Positions 29,523 to 38,975 of a DNA stretch of 64,000 nucleotides are shown in pieces. The number at the start of each line of letters is the position of its first letter. The first letter of the stretch is position 1. Origin of the DNA: Leuconostoc lactis KCTC 3528 = DSM 20202 (GTDB lineage: Bacteria > Bacillota > Bacilli > Lactobacillales > Lactobacillaceae); NCBI RefSeq assembly GCF_014651235.1, contig NZ_BMWM01000001.1, positions 124,001-188,000 of the forward strand, read 5' to 3'. The position numbers and the translations under genes were made by a program. A model generated the notes under the pieces. That model saw only the letters and a program-made list of their open reading frames with translations. It had not been told where the DNA came from and ran no database searches.

Positions 29523-31934
29523 TTAGCCAACAACAATGTTGACAAATTTGCCTGGAATGGCGATGACCTTGCGGATTGTCTTATCCGCGATAAACTTTTG
29601 AACGTTATCATCTGCTTTAGCCGCAGCAATCATGCCATCTTGATCGATATCACGCGCCACTGTGGCCTTCCCACGCACTTTACCGTTGACTTGGAAAATA
29701 ATCTCAACCGTATCTTCAACAAGTTGTGCTGGATCATAAGTTGGCCAAGCCACATATGAAATAGAAGCTTCTTGTCCCAAACGGACCCATAGTTCTTCTG
29801 ATAGATGCGGTGCAAATGGTGCCAATAGTTGCACAAAGCCTGTCATGTAATCCAAGAACAAGCTGTCGGCCTTATAGGCTTCATTGACAAACACCATCAT
29901 TTGAGAAATTGCCGTGTTAAAGCGCATGTTTTCAAGATCTTCCGTGACCTTTTTCACCGTTTGATGATAAATCTTATCCAACTCACCGGAATTAACCGTC
30001 GTAACACGGTCACGTAGTTGACCGTCATCATCAATCAACAAGCGCCAAACACGATCTAACCAACGGCGTGAGCCCGTAATGCCTTCTTCAGACCATGGCT
30101 TGCTTTGTGTCAATGGTCCCATGAACATTTCATACACTCGCAGCGTATCGGCACCAAATTCAGCCACGATATCATCCGGATTGACCACGTTACCCTTTGA
30201 CTTCGACATCTTTTCATGGTTCTCACCAAGAATCATACCTTGGTTGACCAACTTTTGGAAGGGTTCCTTTGTTGGCACAACGCCAAGATCATACAAGAAC
30301 TTGTGCCAGAAACGCGCGTACAATAAGTGTAACACAGCATGTTCGGCCCCGCCAACGTACAAGTCAACATTCATCCAATACTTTAATTTCTCGGGATCAG
30401 CCAATTGTTCTTGGTTACGTGGATCAATATAACGCAAGAAATACCATGATGAACCAGCCCATTGTGGCATCGTATTAGTTTCACGACGGCCCTTCACGCC
30501 ATCTTCACGGGTTACTTCTAACCAATCGGTTAGGTTTGCCAGTGGTGATTCACCATTACCTGAAGGTCGTAGTTCAGTTGCACGTGGCAAAAGCAATGGT
30601 AATTCGGCTTCAGGCACAAGACTCTTCGTCCCGTCTTCCCAATGAATGACTGGAATTGGTTCACCCCAATAACGTTGCCGTGAGAAGACCCAGTCACGCA
30701 AACGGAAGTTTGTTTGTGCGTGTCCTGCTTGATGGGCTTCCAACCAAGTAATCATCTCATCAATTGCTGTTGCTTTATCTAAGCCATCCAAAAATTCTGA
30801 GTTGATGTGCACACCATCGCCAGTGTATGGTGCTTCGGTAATATCGCCACCAGCAATCACCGGCTTAATATCGAGACCGAACTTCTTGGCAAACTCATAA
30901 TCACGCTCATCATGGGCTGGTACCGCCATGATAGCCCCCGTCCCATAAGAAGCCAAAACATAATCAGCAATCCAAATGGGTAATTGTTCGCCGTTGACGG
31001 GATTAATGCCATAAGCACCAGTGAAGACACCAGTCTTATCCTTGTTCAAATCCGTCCGTTCAAGATCTGACTTTGCGGCAATTGACGCACGGTAATCGGC
31101 CACTGCTTGGGCTTGTTCGGCTGACACAATTTGATCAACCAATGGATGTTCAGGCGCTAACACCATATAACTTGCGCCAAAAAGCGTGTCCGGCCGTGTT
31201 GTGTAGACTTCGATCTTGTCGTCAGTATTAGCAACGTCAAAGAAAACTGCAGCCCCCTTTGAACGACCAATCCAATTACGTTGTTGTTCTTTAATCGCTT
31301 CTGGCCAATCCAAGTCTTCTAAATCGTCAACCAAACGATCAGCGTACGCTGTAATCTTTAAGACCCATTGACGCAAGGCTTTACGTTCAACAGGGTTACC
31401 AGAACGCTCTGACTTCCCATCAATCACTTCTTCATTGGCCAAAACCACACGGTCAATCGGATCCCAGTTGACCATCATGTTAGACTCGTAAGCCAAACCT
31501 TTTTCGTACAACTTTTCAAAAATCCATTGTGTCCACTTATAATATTCTGGATCGGTTGTGTTAATTTCACGATCCCAATCATATGACAAGCCCAAAGCTT
31601 TGATTTGTTCACGGAAATGGTCAATGTTTTCGCTAGTGAAGTCTGCTGGATTATGCCCCGTCTTCATTGCATATTGTTCCGCAGGTAAACCAAACGCATC
31701 CCAGCCCATTGGATGTAAGACATTATACCCATTGGCACGCTTAAAGCGACTCATAATATCCGTGGCCGTGTAGCCTTCGGGGTGTCCCACGTGCAAGCCT
31801 TGGCCTGATGGATAAGGGAACATATCCATGGCATAATACTTGGGCTTGCTGGTGTCATCTGTCGTCGCAAAAGTTTGGTGTTCATCCCAAAACTTTTGCC
31901 ACTTTTGCTCGATTTGTTGATGTTCGTATGGCAT
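29523..31934 (-). CDS. leuS: Leucyl-tRNA synthetase
   Basis: Charges tRNA-Leu. It has 803 residues. The HIGH-type motif is [17 protein letters not shown], the CP1 editing domain contains [10 protein letters not shown], and [10 protein letters not shown] binds ATP. Expression is governed by a T-box leader upstream. Its ribosome site AGGAGGA is 39 bases from the ATG, with a perfect 26-bp palindrome between them. Confidence 0.98.
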   Translation of the reverse strand: MPYEHQQIEQKWQKFWDEHQTFATTDDTSKPKYYAMDMFPYPSGQGLHVGHPEGYTATDIMSRFKRANGYNVLHPMGWDAFGLPAEQYAMKTGHNPADFTSENIDHFREQIKALGLSYDWDREINTTDPEYYKWTQWIFEKLYEKGLAYESNMMVNWDPIDRVVLANEEVIDGKSERSGNPVERKALRQWVLKITAYADRLVDDLEDLDWPEAIKEQQRNWIGRSKGAAVFFDVANTDDKIEVYTTRPDTLFGASYMVLAPEHPLVDQIVSAEQAQAVADYRASIAAKSDLERTDLNKDKTGVFTGAYGINPVNGEQLPIWIADYVLASYGTGAIMAVPAHDERDYEFAKKFGLDIKPVIAGGDITEAPYTGDGVHINSEFLDGLDKATAIDEMITWLEAHQAGHAQTNFRLRDWVFSRQRYWGEPIPVIHWEDGTKSLVPEAELPLLLPRATELRPSGNGESPLANLTDWLEVTREDGVKGRRETNTMPQWAGSSWYFLRYIDPRNQEQLADPEKLKYWMNVDLYVGGAEHAVLHLLYARFWHKFLYDLGVVPTKEPFQKLVNQGMILGENHEKMSKSKGNVVNPDDIVAEFGADTLRVYEMFMGPLTQSKPWSEEGITGSRRWLDRVWRLLIDDDGQLRDRVTTVNSGELDKIYHQTVKKVTEDLENMRFNTAISQMMVFVNEAYKADSLFLDYMTGFVQLLAPFAPHLSEELWVRLGQEASISYVAWPTYDPAQLVEDTVEIIFQVNGKVRGKATVARDIDQDGMIAAAKADDNVQKFIADKTIRKVIAIPGKFVNIVVG

Positions 31935-31944
31935 GTTTGTTGAT

Positions 31945-31970
31945 GTGATAGGCTGTTAACAGCCTATCAC
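31945..31970. repeat. Perfect 26-bp palindrome between the leuS ribosome site and start codon
   Basis: Arms GTGATAGGCTG and CAGCCTATCAC around TTAA, without a mismatch. The Shine-Dalgarno AGGAGGA (minus strand, 31,974-31,980) is upstream and the ATG is 10 bases downstream. As RNA it forms an 11-bp hairpin that shortens the SD-to-AUG distance from 39 to about 13 bases. No T-run follows, so it is not a terminator; a DNA-binding operator is the other possibility. Confidence 0.8.
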
Positions 31971-32003
31971 GTTCCTCCTGAAAAATTTAATCACATTTAG
32001 GCT

Positions 32004-32235
32004 AAAAAATCGCCCTATGTCACACTAAAAAGTGTGACATAGGGCGATTTAACGCGGTACCACCTATGTTCACGTATTCCTACGCCTCAAAAGTCTTAAC
32101 GCGACGCCACGTCAAAAGCTACTGTTAGTTCACTCTCAATTGCTTTAACCGAGTTCCACATGTTGCTTGGTAGACTTGCACCACCGTCTACTCTCTGAAT
32201 GCCACGCGATGTGTACTAATGCTAAATATAATGCT
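32004..32235 (-). promoter_or_regulatory. T-box leader of leuS
   Basis: On the minus strand the T-box AGGTGGTACCGC (32,054-32,065) precedes a 20-bp terminator hairpin (32,007-32,050) with a T-run. The Stem I GA-rich motif (AGAGAGTAGAC, GGTGCAAG) is seen near 32,165-32,200. The likely specifier is CUC (Leu) in GGAACUCGG near 32,151-32,153. Uncharged tRNA-Leu would stabilise the antiterminator and switch leuS on. Confidence 0.93.
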
Positions 32236-32278
32236 CTAATTATATCACGTTTTCTGTAAATCAGGTATACTATATATT

Positions 32279-32917
32279 ATGCTTAAGAAACAAAATTTTG
32301 ACTTATTTTTAACTGTTTTTGCCGCTTTAACCTTCACGGTGTTACTCATTGGTATCCTGACCAAAGCCACCTGGTTAGCGCAATTGAATCATATCGGTCA
32401 GCTGGTCATTCAACAGCGCTCACCGCAGTTAAATACCCTATTTATGACCGTAACACAATTAGGTAGTATCGCCATCAGCACCGGTCTAACCACGTTAATT
32501 GCCGTCATTTTAATCAGTCAACGGCAATGGCGTTGGGCCAGTTTTATCGTGACTAATGTCGCCATTTTTGCTGGACTAGGAACTGCTCTCATTAAAAACT
32601 GGGTGCAAAATCCGCGGCCACAGCCACAACTTTTACCTGAGACAGGCTACAGCTTCCCTTCTGGTCACAGTATGGTGGCAGTTTTACTCTACGGCACCCT
32701 GATTCTAATGGGACAACATTTTGTACAAAAACGTTGGTGCCGTTATCTCATGATTACGGTTTTAGCGTTCATTATCTGTCTCATTCCAATTAGTCGTGTT
32801 TATCTTAATGTCCATTATCTCAGCGATGTCCTGGCCGGCCTATCACTCGGCTGGATATTACTCAGACTCTCTTATTACCTATTTTTTGGAGAACAGTATG
32901 CTACCAACAACACATAA
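32279..32917 (+). CDS. PAP2-family membrane phosphatase
   Basis: A 212-residue integral membrane phosphatase, likely acting on lipid phosphates such as undecaprenyl pyrophosphate or phosphatidate. The three PAP2 motifs are KNWVQNPRP, SFPSGHSM and SRVYLNVHYLSDV. About five to six membrane segments are seen. There is no Shine-Dalgarno: a -10-like TATACT ends 7 bases before the ATG, so the mRNA may start at the initiation codon. First gene of a three-gene plus-strand unit. Confidence 0.92.
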   Translation: MLKKQNFDLFLTVFAALTFTVLLIGILTKATWLAQLNHIGQLVIQQRSPQLNTLFMTVTQLGSIAISTGLTTLIAVILISQRQWRWASFIVTNVAIFAGLGTALIKNWVQNPRPQPQLLPETGYSFPSGHSMVAVLLYGTLILMGQHFVQKRWCRYLMITVLAFIICLIPISRVYLNVHYLSDVLAGLSLGWILLRLSYYLFFGEQYATNNT

Positions 32918-33419
32918 CTTAGTCCATCAATTAATCGAACAAACCGTGCATGTTGGCGACACAACCATTGATGGTACCACTGCCAACGGCATTAACACGC
33001 GCTTTTTGGCAACGCGTGTCGGTCCAACTGGTCGTGTCTTAAGTTACACCGCCACCAAAGATAATGCGAATGCAGCTGCCGCTTCACTTTTTATGAGTGG
33101 TTTGTCTGAACGTGTCACCTTACTCGGAAAAACAATTGATCGGCAATTCGTCACCGAATTAGGACCTCAATCACAGGCACGCATTGCCATTTTTGATTAT
33201 TCTCAAGCCGCACAAAATGCAGCGGATCGGCCGGTTGATTATCTGGACCAAATTGATCGCGTTTTGCCCCGTTTAACCCACGGTGGCCTCCTGATTGTCC
33301 TGTTTAGTGAGACCCCTGCTGATTGGCAAACTTATCAAAAAAGTCTCCTGAAAGCCGACTATCAGCAAGCGGCCTATCTCACGGAAGCCGCCCAAGCTTA
33401 TCTCATTGAACGCATTTAA
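32898..33419 (+). CDS. YtqB-like putative rRNA/SAM methyltransferase, degenerate SAM site
   Basis: A 173-residue protein matching the YtqB family (putative rRNA methylase) in length and layout. The family's first SAM motif, usually DATxGNGxDTxFLA, reads IDGTTANGINTRFLAT here, and the later segment that usually reads GYLPGGDK is replaced. SAM binding may be weakened or lost. The ATG at 32,898-32,900 follows GGAG by 6 bases and overlaps the PAP2 gene by 20 bases. Confidence 0.7.
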   Translation: MLPTTHNLVHQLIEQTVHVGDTTIDGTTANGINTRFLATRVGPTGRVLSYTATKDNANAAAASLFMSGLSERVTLLGKTIDRQFVTELGPQSQARIAIFDYSQAAQNAADRPVDYLDQIDRVLPRLTHGGLLIVLFSETPADWQTYQKSLLKADYQQAAYLTEAAQAYLIERI

Positions 33420-33430
33420 GGAGTTCAGAC

Positions 33431-34213
33431 ATGCACAAGAAAAAACAATATGTCGGGGTTGCTGCCATGGCAGTCCTCTTAGTCGCCATTCTAATCGGTA
33501 TCTTAGTCTTAACGACCAAAGACCAACAGACCGAAACAACTGCGCAAACCGCCACCTCACAAACAAAAAAAGATCCTAATTTAGACAAAGTCCCTTTGCC
33601 ACAACTTAATGATACGGTCGCAGATAATGAAAGCGAAGTGCGTATCAGTACGACGATGGGCGATATCACCATTAAGTTGTTCAACCAATATGCCCCACTC
33701 GCAGTTGAGAACTTCCTCACCCATGCCAAAGATGGTTACTATAACAACACCATTTTCCATCGTGTCATTAATGATTTCATGATTCAAGGTGGTGATCCGA
33801 AGGGTAACGGTTCTGGTGGCACATCAATTTGGCATGATAAGAACACAGCGATCGACAGTGGTAACGGTTTTAAAAATGAGACCAGTTCATCCCTGTATAA
33901 TATTCGTGGTGCGTTATCAATGGCCAATGCTGGTCCAGATACAAACGGGTCACAATTCTTTATTAATCAAAATAAAAGCGATCAAACCAAAAAAATTGAT
34001 CAAAACAACTATCCAGCCAAAATTGTAGACGCTTACAAACATGGTGGTAATCCATCGCTTGATGGTAGTTATACCGTGTTTGGTCAAGTGATTGCCGGTA
34101 TGGACGTTGTTGATAAAATTGCAGCACAAAAAGTTAAAGCAAGTGGTGAAGGGTCAACACCGGTTGATCCAGTTAAAATCACTGGTATTACAATTCTCAA
34201 AGAAGCCAAATAA
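33431..34213 (+). CDS. Membrane-anchored cyclophilin-type peptidyl-prolyl isomerase
   Basis: A 260-residue extracytoplasmic folding factor. One N-terminal membrane segment (YVGVAAMAVLLVAILIGILV) anchors a cyclophilin domain with FHRVINDFMIQGGDPKGNG and SMANAGPDTNGSQFFI, which carry the catalytic Arg and the Gln/Phe pocket. An insertion of ~20 charged residues (NKSDQTKKIDQNN) follows. It probably assists folding of secreted proteins. AAGGAG lies 7 bases upstream; it is the last gene of the plus-strand unit. Confidence 0.93.
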   Translation: MHKKKQYVGVAAMAVLLVAILIGILVLTTKDQQTETTAQTATSQTKKDPNLDKVPLPQLNDTVADNESEVRISTTMGDITIKLFNQYAPLAVENFLTHAKDGYYNNTIFHRVINDFMIQGGDPKGNGSGGTSIWHDKNTAIDSGNGFKNETSSSLYNIRGALSMANAGPDTNGSQFFINQNKSDQTKKIDQNNYPAKIVDAYKHGGNPSLDGSYTVFGQVIAGMDVVDKIAAQKVKASGEGSTPVDPVKITGITILKEAK

Positions 34214-34241
34214 AAAAGCACCTGCGGGTGCTTTTTTTATG
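34213..34241 (+). terminator. Terminator of the PAP2-cyclophilin unit
   Basis: AAGCACC-TGC-GGGTGCTT is followed by a T-run just after the cyclophilin stop codon. Confidence 0.9.
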
Positions 34242-34243
34242 TC

Positions 34244-34687
34244 TTATTGCGGTAATTCGCCGGTTCTTAGGACTAAGACATCAACTGCGGCTGATTTTGT
34301 CACATAGGATGGTACTGTCCCTGCCATTGCACGTTGTAGGCGGCTTAAGCCTGTTTCACCAACAACGATAAGATCATTATGATGATCTTTTGGAAAGTCA
34401 TTGGCAATTACTTTTTTAGGGGTCCCAAAACGCACGTGAATATCCACATCATCATGACCAATACTGCGGGCGTAGGCATAGGCCGTCTGAATAGCGGCTT
34501 CAGCATCTTGTTCCATTTGATACACAATGTCTGCATTCATCACCATCGTGCCAAAGTAGCCACCACTTGTATCGACGACATTCAAAATATCTAAATGGGC
34601 GTTTGGCGCCATCTCATGCGCCCGTTTGATTAACAAATTGGCAACATTTGAGCCATCAATTGCAACTAAAATATTTTTATAGGCCAT
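34244..34687 (-). CDS. Universal stress protein UspA family
   Basis: A 147-residue single-domain UspA protein. The N-terminal NILVAIDGSNVANLLIKRA and the C-terminal ATP-binding GETGLSRLQRAMAGTVPSYV (Gx2Gx9G[ST]) are intact, so it likely binds ATP. The nearest Shine-Dalgarno (AAGGAG) is 35 bases from the ATG, separated by a 20-base hairpin. A good promoter lies upstream. Confidence 0.93.
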   Translation of the reverse strand: MAYKNILVAIDGSNVANLLIKRAHEMAPNAHLDILNVVDTSGGYFGTMVMNADIVYQMEQDAEAAIQTAYAYARSIGHDDVDIHVRFGTPKKVIANDFPKDHHNDLIVVGETGLSRLQRAMAGTVPSYVTKSAAVDVLVLRTGELPQ

Positions 34688-34699
34688 CTCACTTATGCT

Positions 34700-34719
34700 G
34701 TTGCATTAGGTTACGCAAC
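34700..34719 (-). other. Hairpin between ribosome site and start codon of uspA
   Basis: GTTGC and GCAAC arms with a 10-base loop lie between AAGGAG (34,723-34,728) and the ATG. The net spacing without the hairpin is about 15 bases. Confidence 0.5.
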
Positions 34720-34749
34720 ATACTCCTTAACTTATGATCTTATAAGCCC

Positions 34750-34778
34750 ATTATACCGCTTTTCTCACTGTAATGTAA
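34750..34778 (-). promoter_or_regulatory. Promoter of uspA overlapping a cre-like palindrome
   Basis: TTACAT (34,773-34,778) and TATAAT (34,750-34,755) are spaced by 17 bases on the minus strand. GTAAGCGCTTTAC at 34,775-34,787 overlaps the -35. It resembles the CcpA site TGWAANCGNTNWCA (12 of 14 from 34,774), so catabolite control is possible. Confidence 0.7.
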
Positions 34779-34798
34779 GCGCTTTACTTATGTTGCAT

Positions 34799-35494
34799 TT
34801 ATTGCTGTAAATTTTGCCGTAACAAGAATGCTGGTCCATGTTCCTGACCAATAATGATTTCATCAGCGATATTCAAAAAGAGGCCATGTTCAACAACGCC
34901 CACGCGACCGTCTAAATATTTCCCAAGTTCTTCTGGTTGGTCAATAACCTCTAAATGTAAATCAACAATGTAGTGTCCCATATCCGTGACCACTGGTTCG
35001 CCGTCTTTAAGCCGCAACACTGGATGTAGTTGCTGTTGCGCAAATTCCGCAACCAATTTACCATGCCCAAATGGTACAATTTCAACCGGTAAGGGAAAAC
35101 TGCCTAATCGCTGATGCACCTTTTGTTGATCGACAATCCAAACAATGCGCTTTGAGTTTTTAGCGACAATTTTTTCCATCAAAAAGGCCGCACCACCACC
35201 CTTAATCCCATTCATTTGAACATCAACTTCATCGGCCCCATCCACCGTTAAATCAATTGTAGGCGCATCATCAATGTCCACAATTGTAATACCTAGCGCT
35301 TGGGCTTGCGCGGCTGTTTTAAAAGATGTTGTCACACCGATAATGTGCAGCTGTTCCTCACGGATGCGTGCAGCTAACGCCTCTAAGAAGTAGGCCACCG
35401 TCGAACCCGTCCCCAAACCAACTGTCATCCCATCAGTAATCAGTTGCGCGGCTGTTTCGCCAGCCTGTCGTTTTTCGTCATTAATCGTTATCAT
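34799..35494 (-). CDS. rpiA: Ribose-5-phosphate isomerase A
   Basis: Interconverts ribose-5-P and ribulose-5-P, feeding PRPP for the purine genes in this window. It is 231 residues from the ATG at 35,492-35,494. Motifs are GLGTGSTVAYFLEAL, TVDGADEVD, GGGAAFLMEKIVA and the C-terminal DGRVGVVEHGLF. The GAGGGT before the ATG is unusually close; in-frame sequence further upstream would overlap the glnQ terminator. Confidence 0.94.
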   Translation of the reverse strand: MITINDEKRQAGETAAQLITDGMTVGLGTGSTVAYFLEALAARIREEQLHIIGVTTSFKTAAQAQALGITIVDIDDAPTIDLTVDGADEVDVQMNGIKGGGAAFLMEKIVAKNSKRIVWIVDQQKVHQRLGSFPLPVEIVPFGHGKLVAEFAQQQLHPVLRLKDGEPVVTDMGHYIVDLHLEVIDQPEELGKYLDGRVGVVEHGLFLNIADEIIIGQEHGPAFLLRQNLQQ

Positions 35495-35506
35495 ACCCTC
35501 ATGATA

Positions 35507-35540
35507 ACAAAAAACACGGTGAAATATAACCGTGTCATGC
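35507..35540 (-). terminator. Terminator of glnQ-like gene
   Basis: On the minus strand, ACACGGT-TATATTT-ACCGTGT is followed by a T-run right after the stop codon. Confidence 0.85.
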
Positions 35541-35543
35541 AAA

Positions 35544-36278
35544 TTATAAAACTTTCTGTAGGAAATCTTGGGCACGTGCTGTCGTTGGTGCTGCAAAGAA
35601 TTGTTCCGGCGTAGCCACTTCCTGTAGCCCACCATCGGCTATAAACCAAATGGTATCGGCCACTTCGCGGGCAAACCCCATTTCGTGCGTGACAACCAAC
35701 ATGGTCATCCCATTTTCAGCAAGTTGATTCATAACCTGAAGCACTTCACCGACCATTTCTGGATCTAACGCACTCGTTGGTTCATCAAATAACATCACGT
35801 CAGGCGACATCGCCAACGCCCGCGCAATCGCCACACGTTGTTTTTGCCCACCAGATAAACTAGCCGGATAGGCATCCTGCTTATCGGCTAAGCCGACTTG
35901 TGCCAACAATTTCTGACCAAACTCAGTGGCAGCCTGATCAGATAACTTTTTCACTTGAACCGGTGCCAGCTTAATATTTTCTAAGACTGTTAAATTAGGA
36001 AATAGATTGAAGTTTTGAAAAACCATCCCCATTTTTTCACGTAGTTGATCCAATGCTTTCTCGCTCAAATTGGTCAATTCGTTACCTTCAAAAATGACTT
36101 GGCCGCTCGTTGGCGCATCCAGTAAGTTAACCGCCCGTAAAAAGGTTGATTTACCAGCACCAGATGGGCCAAGAATGGCAATTACCTCGCCCTGTTTGAC
36201 CTGTGCATTCACGTGATCAAAAATTACCTTATCACCATATTGTTTTTTTAAATCAACGATTTTTAATAATTCAGTCAT
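35544..36278 (-). CDS. Amino-acid ABC transporter ATPase (GlnQ type)
   Basis: A 244-residue polar amino acid transport ATPase. Walker [10 protein letters not shown], signature [15 protein letters not shown], Walker [15 protein letters not shown] and the switch His in [12 protein letters not shown] are all present. It stands alone, with no permease beside it, so it likely serves a separately encoded transporter; the GlnPH fusion at 11.9-13.4 kb lacks an adjacent ATPase and fits. Start at 36,276-36,278 with GGAG 7 bases upstream. Confidence 0.93.
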   Translation of the reverse strand: MTELLKIVDLKKQYGDKVIFDHVNAQVKQGEVIAILGPSGAGKSTFLRAVNLLDAPTSGQVIFEGNELTNLSEKALDQLREKMGMVFQNFNLFPNLTVLENIKLAPVQVKKLSDQAATEFGQKLLAQVGLADKQDAYPASLSGGQKQRVAIARALAMSPDVMLFDEPTSALDPEMVGEVLQVMNQLAENGMTMLVVTHEMGFAREVADTIWFIADGGLQEVATPEQFFAAPTTARAQDFLQKVL

Positions 36279-36413
36279 TGCCTTACTCCTTTGATCTCTA
36301 GCTTTAATTATACACACTCACAATAAATATGCATTTAATATACGAAAAACTTTTGAATATTTGTATATTTTTGCATATAAAGTGCGTTATACTATCAAGA
36401 ACGGAGGTGAACT

Positions 36414-36551
36414 ATGGCAAAAATTGTAACGCGCGAAGAACAGAACGTCAATCCATTGGATCAACTGATCTCATTACCGGATGAAACGGCAGATGATGCC
36501 CGTTCAGCTGCCTTGGGTCGCGCCCAAGCAGATGATCAAGCAGATAACTAA
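36414..36551 (+). CDS. Small acidic protein of unknown function (45 aa)
   Basis: Forty-five codons with a strong GGAGGTGA ribosome site 5 bases from the ATG, followed by its own terminator. The product starts MAKIVTREEQNVNPLDQLIS and has an Asp/Ala-rich tail (DETADDARSAALGRAQADDQ). It has no membrane segment. A TATACT -10-like sequence lies ~20 bases upstream. The function is unknown. Confidence 0.75.
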   Translation: MAKIVTREEQNVNPLDQLISLPDETADDARSAALGRAQADDQADN

Positions 36552-36554
36552 CCC

Positions 36555-36585
36555 CAAGGATAACAATAAGTTATCCTATTTTTTT
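36555..36585 (+). terminator. Terminator of the 45-aa gene
   Basis: AGGATAAC-AATAA-GTTATCCT is followed by eight T. Confidence 0.85.
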
Positions 36586-36591
36586 TGCATA

Positions 36592-36622
36592 AAAAAAACA
36601 CATACAATGTATGTGTTTTTAA
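36592..36622 (-). terminator. Terminator of tuf
   Basis: On the minus strand, AAACACATACA / TGTATGTGTTT is followed by a T-run, downstream of the tuf stop. Confidence 0.85.
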
Positions 36623-36637
36623 AACTAATCGTTAATA

Positions 36638-37825
<1,188 letters not shown>

Positions 37826-37947
37826 TGTAGTTTCCTCCAAAATTCATTTACCAGTAATCTGGAAAATGTTTATAAATATATTTTACAACGCAAGCCATTA
37901 AAAGACAACAGTTAATTGCGTTTTTCCGGCTCTTTAAGCCAAAAATT

Positions 37948-37976
37948 ATTATACCGACATATTAATAAAATGTAAA
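37948..37976 (-). promoter_or_regulatory. Promoter of tuf
   Basis: TTTACA (37,971-37,976) and TATAAT (37,948-37,953) on the minus strand, 17 bases apart. Confidence 0.85.
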
Positions 37977-37986
37977 TAGGTTGCGT

Positions 37987-38916
37987 CTAGTTTTTAAAGA
38001 AATTTGTCGTCAAATCTCTGACAATTTCATGCCACTTTTTCTGTTCGGCCATCTCCGAAAAATTGGGCCGTTCATAATATTGATCGACGCTTGCCTCTAC
38101 CCAACCTTCTGGATCAGTTACCACGTCATTAACCCTCGGATACAATAACGTGAGCTCAAAACGTACTTGTTGGGCCAGCATTTCAAGGGCAATGGGATCA
38201 TCTTGCCCAACTTTTTCATCCAAATAATCGGCAATTTCTTCAAAAATTTCTGAATCTGTGAGTAGCGGCAGCTCGTCGAGTTGAATCGTGTAAAGGTTAT
38301 CATCTAACCAACGGTATTGAACCGGATCGCTCACCCGTAATTTTTGTAAATCCTCTAGCAAGGTCGCCCGAATAATTGGCGTGGCATACGGATCAATGAG
38401 CAAGTAAAATGCACCGACAATAAATTCAGCTACTGGTAAGTGACGGGCTGATTCATAACGATCACGTTGTTCCGTGATGCTGTAGTCACTCAGGTGATAA
38501 AACTGACGTGCAATTGTTTGAAAAGTATTTGCCATATCGACGCGAGCCCGATCTTCGGCCGCCCGAATCTCTTCCAGGACGTCATTTTGGACACTTCCCT
38601 CATCCCAAAGCATCGCGAGTTGCTGCGCGTAAACAAAGTTTTGATTTTGAACAGCTAAGGCCACAACCATCCGAAAATCTGGTTCTGATTCCAAATAATT
38701 CAACAAAAAATCGTCGGCATAAGAAGCAGCTAATTGATACTGTTCATCCACAAATAGCGCCGTTACCAAGCGATAGTTAATTTCAAATGTTGCAAGTGCT
38801 TCGTAAACGGCAGTCAATGTCTCAGCAGCATCATGCCAATTTTCTTGCTTCATTTCTGTTTGTGCACGCGCCATCAATTGTTGCATCTCTGGCGTCAAAT
38901 GCTCTTCTAATGCCAT
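37987..38916 (-). CDS. TPR-like repeat protein
   Basis: A 309-residue acidic, all-helical protein. Helix pairs such as EMKQENWHDAAETLTAVYEAL and DEQYQLAASYADDFLLNYLE near the N-terminus resemble tetratricopeptide repeats; no enzymatic motif is seen. Similar TPR proteins next to RNase J genes are found in lactic acid bacteria, and the role is unknown. AAAGGA lies 42 bases from the ATG with an 11-bp hairpin (one bulge) between, giving a net spacing of 11. It is 59 bases after the RNase J gene and likely co-transcribed. Confidence 0.8.
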   Translation of the reverse strand: MALEEHLTPEMQQLMARAQTEMKQENWHDAAETLTAVYEALATFEINYRLVTALFVDEQYQLAASYADDFLLNYLESEPDFRMVVALAVQNQNFVYAQQLAMLWDEGSVQNDVLEEIRAAEDRARVDMANTFQTIARQFYHLSDYSITEQRDRYESARHLPVAEFIVGAFYLLIDPYATPIIRATLLEDLQKLRVSDPVQYRWLDDNLYTIQLDELPLLTDSEIFEEIADYLDEKVGQDDPIALEMLAQQVRFELTLLYPRVNDVVTDPEGWVEASVDQYYERPNFSEMAEQKKWHEIVRDLTTNFFKN

Positions 38917-38924
38917 AAACTATA

Positions 38925-38955
38925 TGGACTTGCCATGGTATTCAATGACAAGCCA
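38925..38955 (-). other. Hairpin between ribosome site and start codon of the TPR gene
   Basis: On the minus strand TGGCTTGTCAT pairs with ATGGCAAGTCCA (one bulged base, one wobble) around an 8-base loop. It lies between AAAGGA (38,959-38,964) and the ATG, and removing it leaves 11 bases. Confidence 0.6.
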
Positions 38956-38975
38956 CGATCCTTTCTGACAGTCGC

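Noticed and set aside
34688-34798. A lacto-usp/6S-type RNA upstream of uspA.
   Set aside because: Only ~110 bases separate uspA and rpiA, too short for that RNA, and they are accounted for by a promoter and a hairpin.
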